A stretch of DNA of 64,000 nucleotides from Cloacimonetes bacterium UBA5614 (GTDB taxonomy: Bacteria; Cloacimonadota; Cloacimonadia; Cloacimonadales; Cloacimonadaceae): assembly GCA_002424605.1 (NCBI GenBank), contig DIKQ01000005.1:310001-374000 (forward strand), read 5' to 3'. The stretch's first letter is position 1. Every line of letters begins with the position of its first letter. Under the pieces are notes generated by a model. That model saw only the letters and a list, made by a program, of their open reading frames with translations. It searched no databases and had not been told where the DNA came from. Below are positions 59,308-64,000 of this stretch, in pieces. The translations under genes were made by a program, and so were the position numbers.

Positions 59308-59916
59308 TTACTTTATATAGCCGAATTCTTCCATCAGAATCAGGTTTTTCTTCACGCCCCTGAAGGTCGCCTTGAAGTCCCGTTCCGCTTTGGGAGCGGG
59401 ATTCTTTATCTTTGCGAGGGTTCCCTCCAGTTTACCGGTTGCAGGTTCGTAGGCGGTAAAATCCTTCATGGACAATCCCACGAACTGCCTGCCGAATTCA
59501 GCGCTGCGGAAGGCTTTGGCTGATTGGTTGGTCAGTTTCTGATAGTAGAAAGCGGTGATTGTGCCCTTGGTGTCAAGAGCCAGGAAAATCTGGATGCCGC
59601 CATACTGGCCTTTCTGGTTGACGCCGTGAATGTAGCCGATTACCTGTTTGTCCTTGTAAACTTCATAGACTGTGTAAGGTACGTCCATGGTTTCAAACAT
59701 GCCGGTAAATTTGTCGCCCAGCCGTTTTTCCACTTTGGCAAGCAGGTCTTTCCCGCCTTTCTGCTGGACAGACACATAGAAAGTTTTGTATCCTGAGGAA
59801 TTTGGAAACAGCCGTTTCACATCCCTGTCCGGGTCGTTCAGGTCGCAACCCACTGCCGCATGCAGAGACATTGCCGCCGCGAGCATCAGAGCTAACATTA
59901 ACAGTACGTGTTTCAT
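59308..59916 (-). CDS. Exported FMN-binding-domain-like protein
   Basis: 202 residues with a signal peptide (MKHVLLMLALMLAAAMSLHA); the following AAVGC could also be a lipobox. The body resembles FMN-binding domains of RnfG/NqrC/NosR-type proteins: VIGYIHGVNQKGQYGGIQIF, then ALDTKGTITAFYYQKLTNQS and a C-terminal FRGVKKN. The usual SGAT flavinylation motif is not obvious, so covalent FMN is uncertain. N-terminal CDLNDPDRDVKRLFP is likewise typical of secreted relatives. Operon position between barrel and permease suggests a periplasmic redox partner. Confidence 0.65.
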   Translation of the reverse strand: MKHVLLMLALMLAAAMSLHAAVGCDLNDPDRDVKRLFPNSSGYKTFYVSVQQKGGKDLLAKVEKRLGDKFTGMFETMDVPYTVYEVYKDKQVIGYIHGVNQKGQYGGIQIFLALDTKGTITAFYYQKLTNQSAKAFRSAEFGRQFVGLSMKDFTAYEPATGKLEGTLAKIKNPAPKAERDFKATFRGVKKNLILMEEFGYIK

Positions 59917-59927
59917 CTTTTCCTACC

Positions 59928-60956
59928 TCAGAAGAGCTGCTTGTAGTAGTATATCTGGCCGATGACCTTGTAGCTGTCCGTACCGCTTGTGTGGTCGTGC
60001 CAGTTATACATCCCGCGCAGAGCTAAATCCGGGGTGAGCTTGAAGGTTAGTCCCGCAGAATAGTCAACGTAGTGCTTGCCTTCAAACAGGCGCCAGATAC
60101 CCTGCCCTTCCAGTTTCAGCTTTTCTTCTTCCATCAGGTTGATTCCGTTTCTCCAGAGGATACTGTAAGCCTCTGTAGAGAGGAATTCACCATAATACAG
60201 GTCCAGGGCGGATTCAAGATTGTTGTACCTTACCTGCCCGTCTATACCTGCAAAGGCCTGGGGATGCAGCTTACCGTCCGGAGAATCGGGTGTCTTGTGA
60301 AAGTGGTAGCCCATGGCAACCAGGTTCAATCCCTTCTGGATGGTGGCTCCGATGGAGTAGTTATCGTCATTGAGCACTCCGTATGAAGCCCTGGCAGCCA
60401 GCATATAGTTGCCGTGTTTATTATACAGGTTCATTCCGGATGCATTGGTGACGGAAGCGGACAGATTTCCCCAGGTGGTGTCCCGGGAATACAGTCCGCC
60501 CCAGTCACGGTCATAGGTGATATTATACATGGTCATATCCGGCAGTAGCAGGGCATGATTATCCAGAACGTAGGAAAGTCCCGAAGCCGGCTTCAGATGC
60601 CCGACTGACACATCCCCGAATCCTGCTTTATACTTTAGCCAGGCATTGTACAATTGCGGTTCGAAGGGTATCTTATCCGCATTGTTATAGGCAAGTCGGA
60701 ACTGCACGGAAGCCACTGCGATGTCCCTTTCCCGGTTTGAAAAACGCTTTAGCCAGTCAAAACCCATAGACGGCTTTTGCATGGCATCCTGCGCCATATG
60801 GGAATAGATGATGTTCTTTTCCGTGTCAGACCTGTAGCCATATATCCCCTGCGACTCAAAATAGAGCAGGCTGTTCTGGGCAGACAGGGTAACAATGCTG
60901 GCTGACAGCATCAGTATGATAGCCAGGAGCTTGTTCCTGGTGCGTTTGTGTTTCAT
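59928..60956 (-). CDS. Outer-membrane porin-like barrel
   Basis: 342 residues with a signal peptide (about 10-26, ending LSAQ). After that the sequence alternates amphipathic strands with aromatic girdles (SVQFRLAYNN, NAWLKYKAGFGDVSVGHLKP, LDLYYGEFLST, YSAGLTFKLTPDLALRGMYN) and ends in YYYKQLF, the C-terminal Phe expected for BAM-assembled barrels. No family name could be given. It lies in the CsoR-headed operon between a YtkA-like and an FMN-binding-like gene, so it is a candidate outer-membrane conduit for that system. Confidence 0.75.
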   Translation of the reverse strand: MKHKRTRNKLLAIILMLSASIVTLSAQNSLLYFESQGIYGYRSDTEKNIIYSHMAQDAMQKPSMGFDWLKRFSNRERDIAVASVQFRLAYNNADKIPFEPQLYNAWLKYKAGFGDVSVGHLKPASGLSYVLDNHALLLPDMTMYNITYDRDWGGLYSRDTTWGNLSASVTNASGMNLYNKHGNYMLAARASYGVLNDDNYSIGATIQKGLNLVAMGYHFHKTPDSPDGKLHPQAFAGIDGQVRYNNLESALDLYYGEFLSTEAYSILWRNGINLMEEEKLKLEGQGIWRLFEGKHYVDYSAGLTFKLTPDLALRGMYNWHDHTSGTDSYKVIGQIYYYKQLF

Positions 60957-60993
60957 GCGAACCTCCTTATAAGGTTCTTTAATGTACCTTGTG

Positions 60994-61455
60994 TTAAATC
61001 TTCAGTTCAAAAGCAGCGTGATACAATCTTTTGCCGTCTTTGACAAACTTCAGTTCCACTTCCCAGACACCGGGCATGACAAAGTTAACAGGCGTTAGCA
61101 ATACACCTTTCTTGTTGGCTCTCATTTTAACGTCGCCGCTGGCATGAGCGCCTTTCATGGAAGGCATGTCTGCAACTACATAGACTTCGTAGTCATCAGT
61201 GTGACGGCCCTTCTTGTCATAGACATGGACCTGCAGGATGGAAGTTCCTATCTTGGGTTTTTTGTCGAAATTATAGGTGAAGTATTTTCCGTCAGGCAGG
61301 TTGACTACTTTGTTGTAACCCGGCAGGGCGGTTGTGGCTGACTTTTCCATTTTCATGACTTTATCGTCGCTCTTATTGCAGTCGGTGCATTGAGACCATA
61401 TGGCTACAGGCAGCATTACTGCCAGAATAATTGTGATTAATGCAAGTTTGTTCAT
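60994..61455 (-). CDS. Exported YtkA/FixH/CopC-like protein with CxxC
   Basis: 153 residues, signal peptide (NKLALITIILAVMLPVAIWS) followed at once by QCTDCNKSDDKVMKMEK, a CxxC motif and a Met/Lys-rich stretch suited to copper. The rest is a small beta sandwich like YtkA/FixH domains: VHVYDKKGRHTDDYEVYVV, ADMPSMKGAHASGDVKM, then FVMPGVWEVELKF. It is the second gene of the operon, 20 bp after csoR. YtkA-like domains occur in copper-handling and cytochrome oxidase assembly contexts, which makes a periplasmic Cu-binding role likely but unproven. Confidence 0.75.
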   Translation of the reverse strand: MNKLALITIILAVMLPVAIWSQCTDCNKSDDKVMKMEKSATTALPGYNKVVNLPDGKYFTYNFDKKPKIGTSILQVHVYDKKGRHTDDYEVYVVADMPSMKGAHASGDVKMRANKKGVLLTPVNFVMPGVWEVELKFVKDGKRLYHAAFELKI

Positions 61456-61475
61456 TTTTCCTCCACGGTTTTGTT

Positions 61476-61781
61476 CTATTTCATCATTCTTCTGATGGTT
61501 TGCAAAAGCTCGTCCACCACTTCCCGGTTACCGGATTCCATCTGTTCGGCAATGCAGGACTTGGTATGAGCTTCAAACAATTTATTGGCGACAGAGGACA
61601 AAGCGCTGCGCACAGCAGAAATCTGGGTGAGGACATCATCGCAATAGATATCACCTTGTATCATGGACTGGATGCCACGCACCTGCCCTTCGATTTTGTT
61701 CAGGCGTTTCACCAGGTCTTCCTTAAGTTCACCCGAATGGTGTGCCGACCTTTTGTTGTTTGAGCAGCAGTGTTTTGTCAT
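61476..61781 (-). CDS. csoR: CsoR-type Cu(I)-responsive repressor
   Basis: 101 residues from the ATG at 61781, with AAAGGAGA 8 bp upstream; the frame extends 5' across the promoter and operator and cannot be coding there. It belongs to the all-helical CsoR/RcnR/FrmR family. The copper ligand triad is Cys47 (DIYCDDVL), His72 (FEAH) and Cys76 (KSC), with exactly the spacing (25 and 4) of known copper CsoR proteins. Extra Cys at 5 and 6. It is the first gene of a six-gene operon and lies directly below a promoter that carries a CsoR-type palindrome, so derepression by Cu(I) is expected. Confidence 0.92.
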   Translation of the reverse strand: MTKHCCSNNKRSAHHSGELKEDLVKRLNKIEGQVRGIQSMIQGDIYCDDVLTQISAVRSALSSVANKLFEAHTKSCIAEQMESGNREVVDELLQTIRRMMK

Positions 61782-61801
61782 GTTCTGTCTCCTTTTTTCA
61801 C

Positions 61802-61818
61802 ATACCCCATAGGGGTAT
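61802..61818. promoter_or_regulatory. CsoR operator
   Basis: ATACCCC-ATA-GGGGTAT, a perfect 7-bp-arm palindrome of the TACCCC/GGGGTA type bound by CsoR proteins. It abuts the -10 hexamer and ends 20 bp before the csoR start codon, where binding would block transcription. Confidence 0.88.
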
Positions 61819-61846
61819 TGATAAGCTAATGCAAACACCTTTTCAA
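61818..61846 (-). promoter_or_regulatory. Promoter of the csoR operon
   Basis: On the minus strand: TTGAAA (61846-61841), 17-bp spacer, TATCAA (61823-61818), with the operator immediately downstream. It lies in the csoR-tsaE gap, so the operon is transcribed independently of tsaE. Confidence 0.7.
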
Positions 61847-61875
61847 AGCAAATTATTTTTCAGGCTCAAAGGAGG

Positions 61876-62316
61876 TCAGACAAAGAACTGCTCGTGCTCC
61901 TTATCGGGAATGATATTGACCCAGCGCTTGATGCCGTCAAAGTGGAAGTAGAGGCTGAAAGTCCTGTAAGGTAGCAGGTTTTCCGCCAGTTCCGGCCATT
62001 CTATCATGGTAATGCCGGTTTCAATCATGTCCAGCAAACCCAGGTCCAGCAGTTCGCCTTCTTCCTTCAGACGGTACAAGTCAACGTGGTAAAGGGGAAA
62101 TTTGCCGGTCTTGTATTCATTCAGGAGCACAAAGGTCGGGCTGCTGATTTCATCCTCGATGAACAGCATCTTGCCGACCTGTTTGGTAAAAAAAGTCTTA
62201 CCGCTTCCGAGCTCACCATACAGGCAGACCACATCCCCCGGTTTCAGCAGGGGCGCTATGAAAGCTGCCAAATCTATCGTATCCTGTTCGGTTTTCAGTT
62301 CTATGTATTTTTCCAT
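61876..62316 (-). CDS. tsaE: tRNA threonylcarbamoyladenosine biosynthesis ATPase TsaE
   Basis: 146 residues. Small P-loop ATPase that works with TsaB and TsaD to make t6A37 of tRNAs. Walker A YGELGSGKTFFTKQ, SSPTFVLLNEYKTG, LYHVDLYRL and IEWPEL are all family signatures. Normal length. Its 3' end lies next to the csoR promoter. No tsaB or tsaD is visible in the window. Confidence 0.96.
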   Translation of the reverse strand: MEKYIELKTEQDTIDLAAFIAPLLKPGDVVCLYGELGSGKTFFTKQVGKMLFIEDEISSPTFVLLNEYKTGKFPLYHVDLYRLKEEGELLDLGLLDMIETGITMIEWPELAENLLPYRTFSLYFHFDGIKRWVNIIPDKEHEQFFV

Positions 62317-62703
62317 TTTGTATCTCTCTGTTCCTTAATATTTTATTGCGTGCAGTTTTTGCAACTGATGATATTATACTCAAAAGGTAGATATTTGCCA
62401 AAGAGAAATATCCTGCTGAACCGCATAATCAGGATGGGTGATATTGTCCAGTCCCTCCCCTGCATGATACGGGGAGGATGCGTGGGCAATCTCCCCGCAT
62501 CGTTCCCGTATCCTTCCCGCATCAGGCAGGAAATGAGCAGGCGGGGATTAAAAAACATTTGACAGATAATATGAGGCAGATTATGAGTATTTTGCCTTTA
62601 GAGTGATTTGTATCTTTGCCATTAAGAGTTAGTTTGTTTATATGAAAATCCCGATGTATCTGACGGAATGAAGATGCATTTCAGAAAAAAGGAAGGGAAA
62701 AAA
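62317..62703. other. Intergenic region with a palindromic repeat
   Basis: It contains a GC-rich self-complementary element (about 62448-62530) made of alternating GATACGGGG and GATGCGGGA-like units on both strands. The rest is AT-rich. No gene was recognised in the 387 bp between tsaE and the PorV-like gene. Confidence 0.65.
62448..62530. repeat. GC-rich palindromic element
   Basis: GATACGGGGAGGATGCGTGGG on the left is nearly complementary to CCCGCATC...CCCGTATCCTTCCCGCATC on the right. Different in sequence from the 75-bp element at 16561 and 23615 but similar in design (short iterated units, long hairpin). Confidence 0.65.
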
Positions 62704-63678
62704 ATGACCGCAAAGAAGCTCCTGAGAGTGGCTGTTCTGTTGAGCGCAGCGTTGCTGGCGCTGCCGGGTGTGGTATATGGCGAGAAGTATGCGGGAGAGA
62801 TATTTCAGCTTTCCCCGGGCGTGGCAAACCAGGCAATGGGCAACACAGGCATCACCAATGAGAATGCTGTTTCGGCTGCCTGGTGGAATCCGGCACTGCT
62901 TAGCCTGCCGGGAGACAGGGGTCTGGAACTGATGCATGCAGAGCAGTTTGACGGGCTGATGCAGTTTAACCACATTTCCGCCGTTCTGGGTTCGCAAAAC
63001 CGGCTGGGACTGGTCATTACCCATGTGGGGATTGATAATATTGCCCTCACCCGGCTGGAAGACGAAAGCCTTCCGCCCTCAGCCACAAATCAGCCTTTCG
63101 TGTATAAAAAAGTCAGCAACAATGACCTGATTGCCTACTTCGGCATAGCCAGAAACATATCCCCTTCCTTTAATATCGGACTTACCCCCAAGATAGCCTA
63201 CCGCAATCTGGCGGAGAAAAGCGGCTTTGGCTTTGGAGCGGATATGGGTATGCTGTGGGACATCAGCCAGTCATGGAGACTGGGAATGGTAGCCAGGGAT
63301 TTTTTCACGACCCAGATTATCTGGGAAAACGGAACCCAGGAAAATGTGCTGCCTTCGCTTAACACGGAGATTGCCTTTGCCACCACCGTTTCATCCCGCC
63401 GGATACCGGTTCAGGTGGTAGTGGGGGCCGAAAGCATGTTTGAGGGCAGGGAAGAAGCAGCCACGGTCAGCGCGGGAGCTTTCAGCGCGGACTTTCACGC
63501 GGGGCTTGCCGTTCAGCCCATCCCCCAGCTCAAAGTAATGGCCGGCTATGACATAGACGCCATCACCACAGGACTGGGAATCTACGTAAAAAAACTCAGT
63601 CTGGAATATGCCGTTAAACTCGGTTCTGACGAAGACCTGGGCTTTTCTCAGCGTATCGCCGCAGGCTGGAGATGGTAA
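62704..63678 (+). CDS. PorV/UPF0164-like outer-membrane protein, second copy
   Basis: 324 residues from the ATG at 62704 (GGAAGGGA upstream); an upstream ATG 12 codons earlier has a basic, non-signal start. Signal peptide (LLRVAVLLSAALLALPGVVYG). The mature start, GEIFQLSPGVANQAMGNTGI followed by NPALLSLPGD, matches the PorV/UPF0164 group, and the chain ends in GWRW, an aromatic barrel terminus. It shares family with the protein at 2459-3358. The dxr start codon overlaps its 3' end, so the two are translationally linked although unrelated in function. Confidence 0.75.
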   Translation: MTAKKLLRVAVLLSAALLALPGVVYGEKYAGEIFQLSPGVANQAMGNTGITNENAVSAAWWNPALLSLPGDRGLELMHAEQFDGLMQFNHISAVLGSQNRLGLVITHVGIDNIALTRLEDESLPPSATNQPFVYKKVSNNDLIAYFGIARNISPSFNIGLTPKIAYRNLAEKSGFGFGADMGMLWDISQSWRLGMVARDFFTTQIIWENGTQENVLPSLNTEIAFATTVSSRRIPVQVVVGAESMFEGREEAATVSAGAFSADFHAGLAVQPIPQLKVMAGYDIDAITTGLGIYVKKLSLEYAVKLGSDEDLGFSQRIAAGWRW

Positions 63679-64000
63679 GAAAAAAGGTCGCCCTGCTGGG
63701 AGCCACCGGCTCCATCGGCAAAAGCACCCTGCAGGTAATCCGCGAGCAGTCTGACAAACTGGAACTGGTGCTTGCCACAGCGCACTGCAACTGCGATGAA
63801 CTTTATCATGCCGCAGAAGAATTCAATATCCCGACTCTGGTCGTAACCAACGAAAACTTAAAATCACTCAATCATAATACAAACGGAAAAAGCACCTTCT
63901 ACTACGGCGAATCGGAGCTTGTGCGCATCCTGCTGGAAGGCGACTATGACATAGCGCTCAATGCCATCAGCGGCTCTGCCGGACTGAACAGCACGATGGC
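63672..64000 (+). CDS. dxr: 1-deoxy-D-xylulose 5-phosphate reductoisomerase (3' truncated by window)
   Basis: Start ATG at 63672-63674, overlapping the last codons of the PorV-like gene. 109 residues are visible before the window ends. The N-terminal NADPH-binding motif VALLGATGSIGKSTLQVI is typical of Dxr, followed by family pattern YDIALNAISGSAGL. The enzyme commits to the MEP pathway of isoprenoid synthesis. The metal-binding and active-site residues lie beyond the window. Confidence 0.92.
   Translation, partial: MVRKKVALLGATGSIGKSTLQVIREQSDKLELVLATAHCNCDELYHAAEEFNIPTLVVTNENLKSLNHNTNGKSTFYYGESELVRILLEGDYDIALNAISGSAGLNSTM

Overview
The window looks like chromosomal DNA of a Gram-negative, anaerobic bacterium of the FCB superphylum, most likely a Cloacimonadota relative. 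The reasons are: secreted proteins that end in an Ig-like C-terminal sorting domain with a PNP(F)NP-type motif and a short basic tail; two PorV/PorQ-like outer-membrane proteins; outer-membrane barrels ending in Phe; an NADH-dependent bifurcating-type flavin/FeS complex; glycolytic genes; and a cobalamin riboswitch. The lineage is an inference from gene content. No rRNA or tRNA gene was recognised.

Layout. 1-10.3 kb: secreted proteins (M6-like protease homologue, PorV-like protein, subtilisin-like protease, right-handed beta-helix protein), all but the PorV-like one with sorting domains. 10.3-13.8 kb: a 56-residue 2[4Fe-4S] ferredoxin, gpmA, a cobalamin adenosyltransferase, ridA, three tiny membrane proteins and an NlpE-like lipoprotein. 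14-17.8 kb: leuS and a PAS-GGDEF diguanylate cyclase. 17.9-23.4 kb: a three-gene operon for an Stn/Hyd-type flavin-FeS oxidoreductase. 23.7-26.2 kb: a propeller-like protein, nth, and a LexA/CI-like repressor with an operator inside its own promoter. 26.2-31.7 kb: an SUMF1-like lipoprotein, class II aldolase, GAPDH, and a pilin-anchored surface protein. 31.7-36 kb: a cobalamin riboswitch driving a secreted beta-propeller, a repeat-rich spacer, and an AT-rich FG-GAP protein. 36-47.9 kb: a minus-strand run with a CoA-transferase pair, leucyl aminopeptidase, a protease-propeller-barrel fusion, an MlaD-like protein, a secreted GATase-like protein, CCA-adding enzyme, HemW, a four-helix-bundle protein and signal peptidase I.

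48-53.5 kb is an AT-rich type III restriction-modification island flanked by debris: a broken dinD and an orphan methyltransferase-like tail. 53.5-57.4 kb has macrodomain, exonuclease III, a second four-helix-bundle gene and a secreted cyclophilin, separated by AT-rich iterated repeats. 57.4-61.8 kb is a six-gene operon headed by a copper-type CsoR with a textbook operator at its promoter; it encodes a YtkA-like protein, a barrel, an FMN-binding-like protein and a MacB/Lol-like ABC transporter, but no copper ATPase. 61.9-64 kb: tsaE, a second PorV-like protein and the start of dxr.

The strongest candidates for new biology are the CsoR-controlled ABC operon, the riboswitch-controlled sorted beta-propeller (a possible BtuG analogue), the four-helix-bundle genes bracketed by inverted AT-rich arrays, and the small membrane protein triplet.
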